Source: Pararhizobium gei
GTDB lineage: Bacteria; Pseudomonadota; Alphaproteobacteria; Rhizobiales; Rhizobiaceae
Reading direction: 5' to 3'
DNA length: 64,000 bases
Assembly (NCBI RefSeq): GCF_029223885.1
Contig: NZ_CP119409.1
Location: 2,320,001-2,384,000 of the forward strand
Shown piece after piece: positions 51,118 through 60,165 of this stretch. Position numbers and translations under genes: made by a program. Within the stretch, counting starts at the first letter, position 1, and the number at the start of each line of letters is the position of its first letter. The notes beneath the pieces were generated by a model. It searched no databases. It saw only the letters and a list, made by a program, of their open reading frames with translations, and was not told the DNA's origin.

Positions 51118-51611
51118 TGGCCAATCTCTCGCTCACCCATATCGGCGCCGGCGGCGAGGCGGACATGGTGGATGTCGGCGGCAAGGCCGAAAGCGAACGT
51201 GTCGCCAAGGCCGAAGGCTATGTCCGCATGCTGCCGGAAACACTGGATCTGGTCCTGCAGGGAAATGCGAAGAAGGGCGACGTGATCGCGACGGCGCGCC
51301 TTGCGGGGATCATGGCCGCCAAACAGACGGCAAATCTCATCCCGCTTTGCCATCCGCTGATGCTGACGAAGGTTTCGGTGGAGATCACGGCGGACGAAGC
51401 CCTGCCCGGGTTGCGCATTCAGGCGATGGCGAAGCTGGCGGGTCGCACCGGCGTCGAGATGGAGGCCCTGACGGCCGTCAGCATCGCCTGCCTGACAATC
51501 TACGACATGGCGAAAGCTGCGGACCGCGAGATGGAAATCGGCGGCATCCGGCTGGTGGCAAAATCCGGTGGACGCTCCGGCGACTATGTCCGGATGGAAG
51601 GAAGCGGCTGA
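51114..51611 (+). CDS. moaC: Cyclic pyranopterin monophosphate synthase
   Basis: 165 residues. Family blocks: [34 protein letters not shown] and [24 protein letters not shown]. It acts after MoaA in molybdenum cofactor synthesis. The start overlaps the trpC stop and the stop is one base before moeA, showing tight coupling of tryptophan and cofactor genes, as in rhizobia. Confidence 0.97.
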   Translation: MMANLSLTHIGAGGEADMVDVGGKAESERVAKAEGYVRMLPETLDLVLQGNAKKGDVIATARLAGIMAAKQTANLIPLCHPLMLTKVSVEITADEALPGLRIQAMAKLAGRTGVEMEALTAVSIACLTIYDMAKAADREMEIGGIRLVAKSGGRSGDYVRMEGSG

Positions 51612-51612
51612 C

Positions 51613-52830
51613 ATGGCGTTGCTTGCCGTTGCCGAAGCGCTTGAGCGGCTGCTGCGAACGGCACCGCGGGTCCGACGCGGGGAAATGGTCGGGCTGCATC
51701 AAGCAGATGGGCGCGTGCTGGCGGAGGACCTAGCAGCCCGGCTCACGCACCCGGCCTTCGACAATTCCGCGATGGACGGCTATGCCGGCATCCATGCCGA
51801 TCTTGCGACGGAAGGTATCGAACTGACCGTCATCGGACAATCTGCTGCCGGCCGCGGCTTTTCCGGCCATGTCGGGCAAGGTCAGGTCGTCCGCATCTTT
51901 ACCGGCGCTCCGGTTCCTGCAGGCGCCGACACGGTCATCATTCAGGAAGATATCGAAACCATCGGCGACGGCCGCATCCGCACCCATTTCGCACCTGCCA
52001 AGGGCCGCCATATCCGACCCAAGGGACAGGATTTTGCGACCGGTGATAGTCTGTTGCGCGCCGGAGATGTTCTGGATGCCGGCCGTTTGACGCTGGCTGC
52101 GGCCATGAATCACGGGGAACTCCCCGTTCATGCACGGCCGAGGATCGCGATCCTTGCGACAGGTGACGAATTGCTGGCGCCCGGCGGCCGGCCGGGTCCC
52201 GATCAGATCATCTCGTCGAATACATATGGCGTTGCCGCCATCGTCCGCGAGAACGGCGGTGAGGTCATCGATCTCGGCATCGTGCCCGACGATCGGCAGG
52301 CCATCGCAGCGGCGGTCGCAAAGGCCCGCTCGGCAGAGTCCGATGTTCTGGTAACGCTCGGCGGCGCATCCGTCGGCGACCACGATCTTGTCCAATCGAC
52401 GCTCGTCAACAGTGGCATGGTCCTGGATTTCTGGCAGATCGCCATGCGACCCGGAAAACCGCTGATGGTCGGCAAGCTGGACGCGATCACCGTCCTCGGT
52501 TTGCCGGGCAATCCGGTCTCCAGCCTCGTCTGCGCCTATCTTTTCCTGGAGCCGCTCGTGCGCCATATCGGCTCCCTGCCCGGCCGCGACCGGCAGTCGC
52601 AAGCGAGGATCGCAACCGCGCTTCCCCCCAACGACAAGCGGCAGGACTATGTCCGCGCGAGGCTATCCCGCCCCGCCGATGGCATGTCTGTCGCCACGCC
52701 TTTCGCGCGGCAGGATTCGTCCATGGTGAACATTTTTTCGCAATCGGATTGTCTGATCATCCGGCCGCCCTTCGCCCCTGAAGCCGTCGCAGGATCGCTT
52801 GCCGATATTCTGGTTCTACGCACCATGTAG
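51613..52830 (+). CDS. moeA: Molybdopterin molybdotransferase
   Basis: 405 residues from the ATG at 51613. MoeA inserts molybdate into adenylylated molybdopterin. Blocks include DNSAMDGYAG, IFTGAPVPAGADTVIIQED, ATGDELLAPGGRPGPDQIISSNTYG, LGGASVGDHDLVQ and LPGNPVSSLVCAYLFL. It directly follows moaC. In many rhizobia lexA comes next (recalled, not checked); here it does not. Confidence 0.97.
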   Translation: MALLAVAEALERLLRTAPRVRRGEMVGLHQADGRVLAEDLAARLTHPAFDNSAMDGYAGIHADLATEGIELTVIGQSAAGRGFSGHVGQGQVVRIFTGAPVPAGADTVIIQEDIETIGDGRIRTHFAPAKGRHIRPKGQDFATGDSLLRAGDVLDAGRLTLAAAMNHGELPVHARPRIAILATGDELLAPGGRPGPDQIISSNTYGVAAIVRENGGEVIDLGIVPDDRQAIAAAVAKARSAESDVLVTLGGASVGDHDLVQSTLVNSGMVLDFWQIAMRPGKPLMVGKLDAITVLGLPGNPVSSLVCAYLFLEPLVRHIGSLPGRDRQSQARIATALPPNDKRQDYVRARLSRPADGMSVATPFARQDSSMVNIFSQSDCLIIRPPFAPEAVAGSLADILVLRTM

Positions 52831-52886
52831 CGAAACGTCCGCCTGGCGCATAGTGCCTGTTCTGAACCCGCATGAAAGGAATAAAT

Positions 52887-53033
52887 GTGAATCGCAACCT
52901 GCTTTATATGATCATCGGCGGACTGCTCGTCGCCGTCGTCGGCCTTGGCCTTTATGTTTACGATAAGGAATCGAAGCCCGACGGCATCGAACTCAAGATC
53001 GGCGAAGGCGGAATTTCGGTTCAGGAAAACTAG
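52887..53033 (+). CDS. 48-residue single-pass membrane protein
   Basis: GTG start at 52887 with AAGGA six bases upstream; stop TAG at 53031-53033. One hydrophobic helix (about residues 4-24, LLYMIIGGLLVAVVGLGLYV) is followed by a charged linker and a short GIELKIGEGGISVQEN tail. Small proteins of this form (MNRNLLY...GIEI...GISVE) are recalled from alphaproteobacteria, with no known role. It follows moeA by 56 bases and precedes a terminator, so it may end that operon. Confidence 0.65.
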   Translation: MNRNLLYMIIGGLLVAVVGLGLYVYDKESKPDGIELKIGEGGISVQEN

Positions 53034-53147
53034 AGACGGATCGAAGCGACGACGCGCAGCGGCGTTAACTTTTTATTAACCGAAGCGGTCGAATATCGTC
53101 TCAGTTGACCTGACTACGGATGAACTAGCAGGCGATCATCAAACAGC

Positions 53148-53173
53148 AAAAGGTCGGGTTTTCCCGGCCTTTT
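53148..53173. terminator. Bidirectional terminator after the moeA unit
   Basis: Arms AAAAGGTCGGG and CCCGGCCTTTT with one G-T pair, between convergent genes, followed by T. Confidence 0.75.
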
Positions 53174-53185
53174 TCGTTCGGTACT

Positions 53186-54460
53186 TTAACGCGCCGCCCG
53201 CGACACGAGAATCTTGTCGATCCGCCGCCCGTCCATGTCGATGACCTCGAACCGGTAGCCGAAGGCCTCCGTCACGTCTCCTTCTTCCGGGGTCTTGCGC
53301 AACTGCTGCACGAGGAAGCCGGAGATAGTCTCGTAATTGCCGTCCGAATCGATTTCATCGATCCCGATCGTCAGGTGGATTTCGTCGATCGGCGTCCGTC
53401 CGTCGACCAGATAGGAGCCGTCGTCGCGCGGCCGGATCAGCGCGTGTTCGATATCGTCATAATTCGACGGCAGGACGCCGACGATGGCTTCGAGAATATC
53501 GGCGATGGTGATGATGCCTTCGATACTGCCATACTCATCGACGATCATCGCCATATTGATGCGCGACGACTTGAAGGCTTCCAGCGCCTTCAGGCAGGAG
53601 GTGGTTTCCGGAAGCGTGTGGATGTCCTTGATGAACTGATGGATATCGAAGCTGCGCGCCGGCGTGTTCAGCACTTCCTTGACCAGGATTGCGCCGAGAA
53701 CCTCGCCATTGGCATCCGTCACAGGGTAGCGGGAGTGCGAGGACTGCTGAACCTTGCTACGGATTACCTCAATGGAATCGCCGACGTCGATAAAGCTTAC
53801 TTCCGTCCGGTGCGTCATGATGGATTTTACATTGCGGTCGCCCAGCCGGATGATCCGCCGAAGCATTTCATGCTCCGATTTTTCGATGGCACCGCTTTCG
53901 ACGCCTTCGGCCATGATCGCCTGGACCTCCTCCTCCGTCACCTGATCGCTATCGGTGGAAACGCCGAAAAGCCGCATGAACAGCGATGCCGAGGTTTCGA
54001 ACAGGTAGACGATCGGCGCGGCCAGCCGCGACAGAACCGACATCGGCCCTGCGACGAACATCGCAACACCTTCGGAATTCTTCAGCGCGAGTTGCTTTGG
54101 AATGAGTTCTCCGATGACGACGGACAGATAGGTGATCAGAGTGACGACCAGCGCGACGGCGACCGTGCTACCATACGGGTTGATCCAGGCAATGCCGTCC
54201 AGCCTCGGCGCAAGCTTGTCGGCGATGGTCGCGCCGCCATAGGCTCCGGCCAGCGTACCGACAAGCGTGATGCCGACCTGAACGGTCGACAGAAACTTTC
54301 CCGGATCTTCAGCAAGCTGCAGCGCCAGTTCGGCGCGATTGTTGCCCTGCTTGGCCATTTGACGCAGCAGAGGCCGGCTTGCCGATACGATTGCCATTTC
54401 CGAAAGCGCGAAAAACGCGTTGATCAACAAAAGCACGAAAATGACAATCAGTTCGGACAT
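53186..54460 (-). CDS. CorC/HlyC-family membrane protein (DUF21-CBS pair)
   Basis: 424 residues from the ATG at 54460; the upstream extension is unlikely. An N-terminal DUF21 domain with four helices (about 4-190; MSELIVIFVLLLINAFFALSEMAIVSASR), a CBS pair (about 205-330; ITIADILEAIVG), and a C-terminal CorC/HlyC domain (SYLVDGRTPIDEIHLTIGI...TISGFLVQQLRKTPEEGD) follow in order. Such proteins are linked to Mg/Co handling, but the substrate is uncertain. Confidence 0.92.
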   Translation of the reverse strand: MSELIVIFVLLLINAFFALSEMAIVSASRPLLRQMAKQGNNRAELALQLAEDPGKFLSTVQVGITLVGTLAGAYGGATIADKLAPRLDGIAWINPYGSTVAVALVVTLITYLSVVIGELIPKQLALKNSEGVAMFVAGPMSVLSRLAAPIVYLFETSASLFMRLFGVSTDSDQVTEEEVQAIMAEGVESGAIEKSEHEMLRRIIRLGDRNVKSIMTHRTEVSFIDVGDSIEVIRSKVQQSSHSRYPVTDANGEVLGAILVKEVLNTPARSFDIHQFIKDIHTLPETTSCLKALEAFKSSRINMAMIVDEYGSIEGIITIADILEAIVGVLPSNYDDIEHALIRPRDDGSYLVDGRTPIDEIHLTIGIDEIDSDGNYETISGFLVQQLRKTPEEGDVTEAFGYRFEVIDMDGRRIDKILVSRAAR

Positions 54461-54624
54461 AACCCTCAGACACCGTTGATGGAAGTCGAGGCGCATGATC
54501 TGCGCCGGCGACATTGGGTTTATCAAATAGGCGGAAGACGCGGCCGCAGCAAGCCGCTAGCGGCAGAATTGCCATACATGATCGAATGAAGGGCCAAAAT
54601 GCCAGGACGGCGCGGTTTCGGGCG

Positions 54625-55386
54625 TCAATGTGTCAGTTGAGGGTCCGCAGCTTCGCCGACAGCAGTGCGCACACGCTCGCGGCCGAGACGGATAACATTT
54701 TCCATCGCGGCGCGGGCGCCTGCCACGTCGCGGCGGCTGATCTGCTCGACAATGCGGATGTGATTGCGCGCCACTTCGTCGATCAACTCCCGGCCCGAAG
54801 CCGGAGAGCTCAGCTTGAAGATGCCGACAAGGGCGGCTTCGATCAGGCTTCCGACAGCCCGCATGAACGGATTTCCGGACGCCTCCGCAACGGCCAGATG
54901 AAATCGGAGGTCGGCCATGGCCAGCGTCTCGGCCGTGTGCTGGGGATCTCCCATCGCAACCGCCAGCCTCATCATGCCACTGATCTCGGCATCCGAGGCA
55001 TTGATGGCCGCAAGCGCTGCTGCATGGGGCTCGAACGCCAGTCTGATTTCGCTGAGATGAAAAAGAAACTCGTCGCTGACGCCGCAATTGAAATGCCAGG
55101 ACAGGACGTCCCCGTCGAACAGGTTCCACTGGGTCCGAACAGTGACCCGTGTGCCGATCCGCGCGCGCGGCACGATCATTCCCTTTGCCGCCAGTGTCTT
55201 CATTGCTTCGCGCAGAACCGTGCGGGAAACCTTGAAACGCAGCGCAAGCTCCGGATCACCCGGAAGGATCGAGCCGACGGGGAACTCGCCGGATACGATT
55301 GCCTTTCCGATCTCGTCCACCACCTGGGCATGGCTGGTGCGTGTCCTGGCGCCGGCAATGACGGTTTCGAGCAAGCCCTTACGCAA
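54625..55386 (-). CDS. GntR-family regulator (FadR subgroup)
   Basis: 253 residues. The winged helix-turn-helix is at about residues 17-85 (VDEIGKAIVSGEFPVGSILP, FKVSRTVLREAMKTLAAKGMI), and the all-helical FCD effector domain follows (LAFEPHAAALAAINASDAEI, FHLAVAEASGNPFMRAVGSL, HIRIVEQISRRD). FCD domains bind small acids or sugars. It is the last gene of the ytf operon, 12 bases after yjfF, so it probably regulates that transporter and itself. Confidence 0.93.
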   Translation of the reverse strand: MRKGLLETVIAGARTRTSHAQVVDEIGKAIVSGEFPVGSILPGDPELALRFKVSRTVLREAMKTLAAKGMIVPRARIGTRVTVRTQWNLFDGDVLSWHFNCGVSDEFLFHLSEIRLAFEPHAAALAAINASDAEISGMMRLAVAMGDPQHTAETLAMADLRFHLAVAEASGNPFMRAVGSLIEAALVGIFKLSSPASGRELIDEVARNHIRIVEQISRRDVAGARAAMENVIRLGRERVRTAVGEAADPQLTH

Positions 55387-55398
55387 ACACGTTCCCCC

Positions 55399-56367
55399 TC
55401 AGGAATGGCTCTTTTTCTGACGCGACAAGAACAGAATAGCTTTTTGCATCAGAATGAAAGCAAACAACAAGGCGCCGATCAAGATCTTGGTCCACCAACT
55501 CGACAGCGAGCCGTCGAAGGTGATGTAGGTCTGGATCAGGCCCTGGATCAGGACGCCGACGAGCGTTCCGCCGACAAACCCGGCGCCGCCGGTGAGCAAG
55601 GTTCCTCCGATGACCACGGCCGCGATCGCGTCAAGCTCCACGCCGACCGTTGCCAGCGAGTAGCCTGCCGAGGTGTAGAGCGAATAGACGATCCCGGAAA
55701 GGCCGGCCAGAAAGCCGGACAGCGCGTAGATCAGGATGGTCGTGCGCCCGACGGGAACGCCCATGAGCGCGGATGTCTGCGGACCGCCACCGAGTGCATA
55801 GACATTGGTGCCGAAACGCGTGCGCTGCGCGATCACGATGCCGATGAGAAAGACAAGCAGCATCAGACCGCCGATCAGCGAGATTCGGCCGCCGCCCGGA
55901 AGCTTGTAGTAGAAGCTTTTCATCGTCGCGTAGAACGGATGCTTGATCGGCACGGAATCGATGGACAGGACGAATGCCATCCCCCGCGCCAGAAACATGC
56001 CGGCCAGCGTCACGATGAACGCCGGCATTTCCAGATAGTGAATGATTGCGCCCATGATCGCCCCGAACGCGGTGGTGATCAGAAGCGCCAGCACGAAGGC
56101 TGCAAGGGGATGGATGCTTGTCCCTTCCAGCATGACAGCGAGGAAAACACCGGTAAAGGCGATGACCGACCCGATCGACAGATCAATGCCACCCGACAGG
56201 ATGACAAAGGTCATACCGACGGCCGCGATGCCCAGAAATGCGTTGTCCGTCAGGAGATTGCCGATCACACGGGTGGACAGCATGTTCGGATACTGCGCGG
56301 CACAGGCGGCGTAGGACAGGACGAAGATGACGATCGTTGCGATCAGCGGGAGATATTTCTGGTTCAT
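55399..56367 (-). CDS. yjfF: Sugar ABC transporter permease, YjfF type
   Basis: 322 residues from the ATG at 56367 (MNQKYLPLIATIVIFVLSYA). About eight to nine membrane helices; the family motif GIAAVGMTFVILSGGIDLSIGSV and VVIGGTLLTGGAGFVGGTLVGVLIQGLIQ are clear. It is one of the two permeases of a ytfQRT-yjfF system, which imports galactofuranose in E. coli. It overlaps ytfT by four bases. Confidence 0.9.
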   Translation of the reverse strand: MNQKYLPLIATIVIFVLSYAACAAQYPNMLSTRVIGNLLTDNAFLGIAAVGMTFVILSGGIDLSIGSVIAFTGVFLAVMLEGTSIHPLAAFVLALLITTAFGAIMGAIIHYLEMPAFIVTLAGMFLARGMAFVLSIDSVPIKHPFYATMKSFYYKLPGGGRISLIGGLMLLVFLIGIVIAQRTRFGTNVYALGGGPQTSALMGVPVGRTTILIYALSGFLAGLSGIVYSLYTSAGYSLATVGVELDAIAAVVIGGTLLTGGAGFVGGTLVGVLIQGLIQTYITFDGSLSSWWTKILIGALLFAFILMQKAILFLSRQKKSHS

Positions 56368-57362
56368 CGGGCGGATTTTCGGCTGAGGAAGGTCACGCCA
56401 GCCTGCACGCGCGGCGACTGGATGACGAGGATGATGACGATGATGGCAGCCTTGATGATCAGGTTGAACTCCGGCGGAAAACCGGACAGAAGAATGCCCG
56501 TGTTGACGGCCTGAATGATCATGGCGCCCACCAGCGATGCGATGATGCTGAACCGGCCGCCGAGCAGCGATGTGCCGCCCACGACAACGGCGAGGATCGC
56601 ATCCAGTTCCAGCCACAGCCCGGCATTGTTGGCGTCGGCGCCCCGGATATCGGCTGTGACGATCAGTCCGGCGATCGCAGCGCAAAGCCCCGAAAGCATA
56701 TAGGCGGCCATCAAAAGCAGCGGTGTCTGAATGCCCGAAAGCGTGCTGGCGCGGCGGTTGATGCCGACTGCCTCGATCAGCATGCCGAGCGCGGTACGCC
56801 GGACGAGAAGCGCCACGGCGATGCCGAACAGGAGCCAGATGACCACCGGCATCGGCAACCAGGCAAACGAGCCGCTGCCGATATGGATCAGCCCGGGATC
56901 GTTGAACGTGAGGATGGCCCCTTCCGTCACGAGCTGCGCGATGCCGCGGCCCGCGACCATCAGCACCAGTGTCGCGATGATCGGCTGTATATTGAGAACG
57001 GACACGAGAAAGCCGTTCCAGAGCCCGCAGATCAGTCCCGTGCCCACAGCCAACACCAGCGTTAGGACAAGCGGATCGCCCCGCACGCTGGAGGCGGCGG
57101 CAACCGCGCCGCAAATCGCCATCACCGCGCCTACCGAGAGATCGATGCCTTTGGTGGCAATAACCACGGTCATCCCGACAGCGAGGAGTGCTACCGGGGC
57201 ACCGCGGTTGAGAACATCGATCAGGCTGCCATAGAGGCGGTCATTCTGGACCTGGATCGAGAAAAACCCCGGAAATACGATCCAGATCAGGAACAGGATG
57301 ATCGCCAGCGCGATCAGTTGCGGAAGCAGCCGCCATCCGAGACGTCGTGCATTCTCGATCAT
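56364..57362 (-). CDS. ytfT: Sugar ABC transporter permease, YtfT type
   Basis: 332 residues from the ATG at 57362, which overlaps the ATPase stop. The family motif ALLAVGMTVVIATKGIDLSVGAVMAICGAVAA and LAVVVGGTSLLGGRFSIIASLVGAMIIQAVNTGILL are present. It pairs with YjfF to form the transmembrane channel of the importer. Confidence 0.9.
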   Translation of the reverse strand: MIENARRLGWRLLPQLIALAIILFLIWIVFPGFFSIQVQNDRLYGSLIDVLNRGAPVALLAVGMTVVIATKGIDLSVGAVMAICGAVAAASSVRGDPLVLTLVLAVGTGLICGLWNGFLVSVLNIQPIIATLVLMVAGRGIAQLVTEGAILTFNDPGLIHIGSGSFAWLPMPVVIWLLFGIAVALLVRRTALGMLIEAVGINRRASTLSGIQTPLLLMAAYMLSGLCAAIAGLIVTADIRGADANNAGLWLELDAILAVVVGGTSLLGGRFSIIASLVGAMIIQAVNTGILLSGFPPEFNLIIKAAIIVIILVIQSPRVQAGVTFLSRKSAR

Positions 57363-58882
57363 GCATGTTCTCCCGCGCCGGGTGCGGCAGCGATGGCATT
57401 GACGATATGGTCCGTGGTGATTTCGTTGCCGGTCAACTCGGCCACATGGCTGCGGTCGCGCAGAACGATGATCCGCGAACTGTAGACCACCAGTTCTTCC
57501 AGTTCGGAGGAAATGACAATCAGCGACATGCCCTGCGAACACAGGTCCTGGATCAGTCTGATGATCTCGGCATGCGCCCCGACATCGATGCCCCGCGTCG
57601 GCTCGTCGAGAATGAGAAATTCCGGATTGGTCGCCAGCCATCGCGCCAGAATGGCTTTCTGCTGGTTACCGCCCGACAACAGGCGGATCGGCTTTTCACG
57701 ATCGCTGGTACGGATGTCGAGAGCCTTGATGTAGCGGTCGGCGAGCGCATTCTGGTCCGCGCTCGACAGCGGGCGGGCCCAGCCGCGCCGCGCCTGCAGC
57801 GCAAGAGCAATGTTTTCGCGCACTGAAAGTTCGCCGATAATGCCGTCGGATTTGCGATCTTCCGGGCAGAAGCCGAATCGGGCTGCGATCGCCGCCCGCG
57901 GCGAGGAGAGATTGGCCGTCTGTCCGCCGATCTCGGCCGTGCCGCTGTCAGCCTTGTGGACACCGAACAGCAGTTCGGCCGTTTCCGTCCGGCCGGAACC
58001 GAGCAGGCCTGCGATGCCGACGACCTCGCCCTTGCGGACGTCCAGATCGAATGGCTTGATCTTGCCAGCCTTGCCATAATTGGAAAAGCGGTAATGTACC
58101 GGGCCGGCTTCTGCTTCCGTGGCGGCGACCGCTTTTTCGGCGGCGAGCAGTTCGTGACCCAGCATCATCGTGACGAGTTCCTTGCGCGGCAGGGAGGCGA
58201 TGTCTCGCGTTCCAACAAGCTTGCCGTTGCGCAGCACTGTAATGCGGTCGGAAAGATCGTACACCTGCTCCAGGAAATGGGTGATGAAGACGATGCCGAG
58301 ACCACGGGCTTTCAAGCCGCGAATGATCCTGAACAGCATCTCGACTTCCTGCGCGTCCAGGCTCGCCGTGGGTTCATCGAGGATCAGCACTTTTCCGGAC
58401 AGATCAACGGCACGGGCGATCGCCACCACCTGCTGGATTGCAACGGAATAGCTGTCGAGCGCGGCCGAAACGTTGATATCGACGCCGTATTGGGCAAGTA
58501 GCGCCTCGGCACGGGTCTTCATTTCGCCCGTGCGGATCATCCCGAAGCGACGCGGCTGGCGGCCGAGAAAGAGATTCTCCGCGACGCTCAGATTACCGAG
58601 AAGATTGACCTCCTGGTAAACGGTGCCAATTCCAAGCTTCTGTGCATCGAGCGTATCGCGCGGGTCGATCTCGACGCCGTCGAGCAGCAGAGCACCTGAA
58701 TCGCGGCGATAGGCGCCGGTCATGCACTTGATGAGCGTCGATTTTCCCGCGCCGTTCTCCCCGAGAAGTGCGTGGACCTCACCGCGGCGCAGGGAAAAAT
58801 CGACCTTGTCCAGGGCGATCGCCCCGGGAAAGGTTTTGACGACCCCGGCGGCGATGAGAATGTCATCTGTCTTGTTTTGCAT
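57359..58882 (-). CDS. ytfR: Sugar ABC transporter ATP-binding protein, YtfR type
   Basis: 507 residues with two fused ATPase domains. The first Walker A is GENGAGKST (residues 41-49) with Walker B VLILDEPTASLD; the second half has the degenerate loop GLLGSGRTE and signature LLSGGNQQKAILARWL with Walker B FLILDEPTRGIDVG. It energises the YtfT/YjfF channel. The start ATG overlaps nothing; a strong hairpin lies between it and ytfQ. Confidence 0.95.
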   Translation of the reverse strand: MQNKTDDILIAAGVVKTFPGAIALDKVDFSLRRGEVHALLGENGAGKSTLIKCMTGAYRRDSGALLLDGVEIDPRDTLDAQKLGIGTVYQEVNLLGNLSVAENLFLGRQPRRFGMIRTGEMKTRAEALLAQYGVDINVSAALDSYSVAIQQVVAIARAVDLSGKVLILDEPTASLDAQEVEMLFRIIRGLKARGLGIVFITHFLEQVYDLSDRITVLRNGKLVGTRDIASLPRKELVTMMLGHELLAAEKAVAATEAEAGPVHYRFSNYGKAGKIKPFDLDVRKGEVVGIAGLLGSGRTETAELLFGVHKADSGTAEIGGQTANLSSPRAAIAARFGFCPEDRKSDGIIGELSVRENIALALQARRGWARPLSSADQNALADRYIKALDIRTSDREKPIRLLSGGNQQKAILARWLATNPEFLILDEPTRGIDVGAHAEIIRLIQDLCSQGMSLIVISSELEELVVYSSRIIVLRDRSHVAELTGNEITTDHIVNAIAAAPGAGEHA

Positions 58883-59004
58883 CGCATTGGCTTCTGGTGG
58901 GGATGGGAAGGTCGTTCACGGCCGATATCGACGGCAGTGGTGACGCGTCGGACAGTTGCGCTCGCAAAGCTCTGCGCAGCCGCTTTCGGCCATGTCCGGA
59001 TAAA

Positions 59005-59035
59005 ATTGCCGGCATCCCTTGGGGATGCCGGCAAT
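59005..59035. repeat. Perfect hairpin between ytfQ and ytfR
   Basis: Arms ATTGCCGGCATCCC (59005-59018) and GGGATGCCGGCAAT (59022-59035) around a three-base loop. It lies just after the ytfQ stop, in the transport operon, with only a short T stretch after it on the minus strand. It is likely a partial terminator or mRNA stabiliser that keeps binding-protein levels above those of the membrane genes. Confidence 0.6.
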
Positions 59036-59041
59036 GGATGA

Positions 59042-60004
59042 TCAATAACCAAGGCCCTTCTTGGCTTCGTAGACCTTCTGCGGATCGTCAGCCTGTGTGT
59101 AGAGCTTGGATTCGGTCTGGATCCACTTCGGCGGTGCCTTGCCGTCCTTGAGGAAAGCGTCGAGCGCATCAAGCGCCGGGCCTGCCATATTCGGGGTCAG
59201 TTCGACCGTGGCATTGGCTTCGCCGGCAGCCATGGCCTGGAAGATGTCCGGCACGGCGTCGATGGATACGACGAGAATGTCGGTACCGGGCTTCAGGCCG
59301 GCTTCCTTGATGGCCTGGATCGCGCCGACCGCCATGTCGTCATTGTGGGCATAGAGCGCGCAGATGTTCTTGCCGCCGTCTTCAGCCTTCAGGAAGCTTT
59401 CCATGACTTCCTTGCCCTTGGTGCGGGTAAAGTCGCCGGTCTGGCTGCGGATGATCTTCAGGTTGTCGTGACCCTTAAGAGCTTCCTCGAAACCCTTCTT
59501 GCGGTCGATGGCCGGCGACGAGCCGGTCGTGCCCTGGAGCTCGACAACATTGCAGGGCTTTCCCGCCGTGGTATCGACCAGCCACTTGCCGGCCACGTTG
59601 CCCTCGTGAACGAGGTCGGACGTGACGGCCGTCAGATACAGATCGTCCTTCGAATCAACGGTGCGGTCGAGCAGGATAACCGGGATTTCGGCATCCTTGG
59701 CTTCCGTCAGAACTTCGTCCCAGCCGGTTGCCACGACGGGTGCGACCAGGATGGCGTCAACGCCCTGGGCGATGAAGGAGCGAAGCGCCTTGATCTGGTT
59801 TTCCTGCTTCTGCTGGGCGTCGGCAAATTTCAGGTCGATGCCGCGTTTTTCGGCTTCCTGCTTGGTTAGCGTCGTTTCGGCGGCACGCCAGCCGGATTCC
59901 GAACCGATCTGCGAAAAGCCGATGGTAAGATCGGCGGCAGAGGCCGAGCCGAACATGCTGGCAGCCAGAATCGTTGCACTCGCGAGTGCGGTCTTGATCT
60001 TCAT
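59042..60004 (-). CDS. ytfQ: Sugar-binding protein, YtfQ type
   Basis: 320 residues with a signal peptide (cleavage after ASA, about residue 23). The type-1 periplasmic binding fold shows the YtfQ pattern: LTIGFSQIGSESGWRAAETTLTKQEAEKRGIDLKFADAQQKQENQIKALRSFI, split here, and LVAPVVATGWDEVL, ALYAHNDDMAVGAIQAIKEAGLKPGTD. In E. coli YtfQ binds galactofuranose; the substrate here may be related. It is the first gene of the operon. Confidence 0.93.
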   Translation of the reverse strand: MKIKTALASATILAASMFGSASAADLTIGFSQIGSESGWRAAETTLTKQEAEKRGIDLKFADAQQKQENQIKALRSFIAQGVDAILVAPVVATGWDEVLTEAKDAEIPVILLDRTVDSKDDLYLTAVTSDLVHEGNVAGKWLVDTTAGKPCNVVELQGTTGSSPAIDRKKGFEEALKGHDNLKIIRSQTGDFTRTKGKEVMESFLKAEDGGKNICALYAHNDDMAVGAIQAIKEAGLKPGTDILVVSIDAVPDIFQAMAAGEANATVELTPNMAGPALDALDAFLKDGKAPPKWIQTESKLYTQADDPQKVYEAKKGLGY

Positions 60005-60050
60005 GATTTCCTCCCAAAAAGGCTGCTCCTCAGCAGCAACGGTAAAAAAT

Positions 60051-60068
60051 CATATTATATTATTAATG
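60051..60068. promoter_or_regulatory. AT-rich candidate promoter/GntR operator upstream of ytfQ
   Basis: CATATTATATTATTAATG, an A/T-only block in an otherwise GC-rich gap, containing TATAAT on the minus strand, about 47 bases before the ytfQ start. FadR-type regulators often bind such A/T-rich sites, but the motif is not a clean palindrome. Confidence 0.3.
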
Positions 60069-60121
60069 TAAACAGGCTTTCTGACGGTCGGCGAAATTTT
60101 GTCCGAGGTTCGGCTGAACGA

Positions 60122-60149
60122 ACGAAGGCGGCCTCGCGGCCGCCTTCGT
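60122..60149 (-). terminator. Hairpin after the BMP operon
   Basis: Arms ACGAAGGCGGC and GCCGCCTTCGT (11 bases) close after the BMP binding-protein stop; no long T run follows, so termination may be partial. Confidence 0.55.
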
Positions 60150-60165
60150 GTCAGTTCCGGTTTGT

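Noticed and set aside
54514..56514. 666-codon plus-strand open frame
   Set aside because: Antisense of corC, gntR and yjfF; crosses gene borders and shows low-complexity Asp/Arg/His composition.
60022..60037. GCTGCT/AGCAGC hairpin in the ytfQ leader
   Set aside because: Six-base stem beside the ribosome site; no riboswitch pattern or conservation visible.
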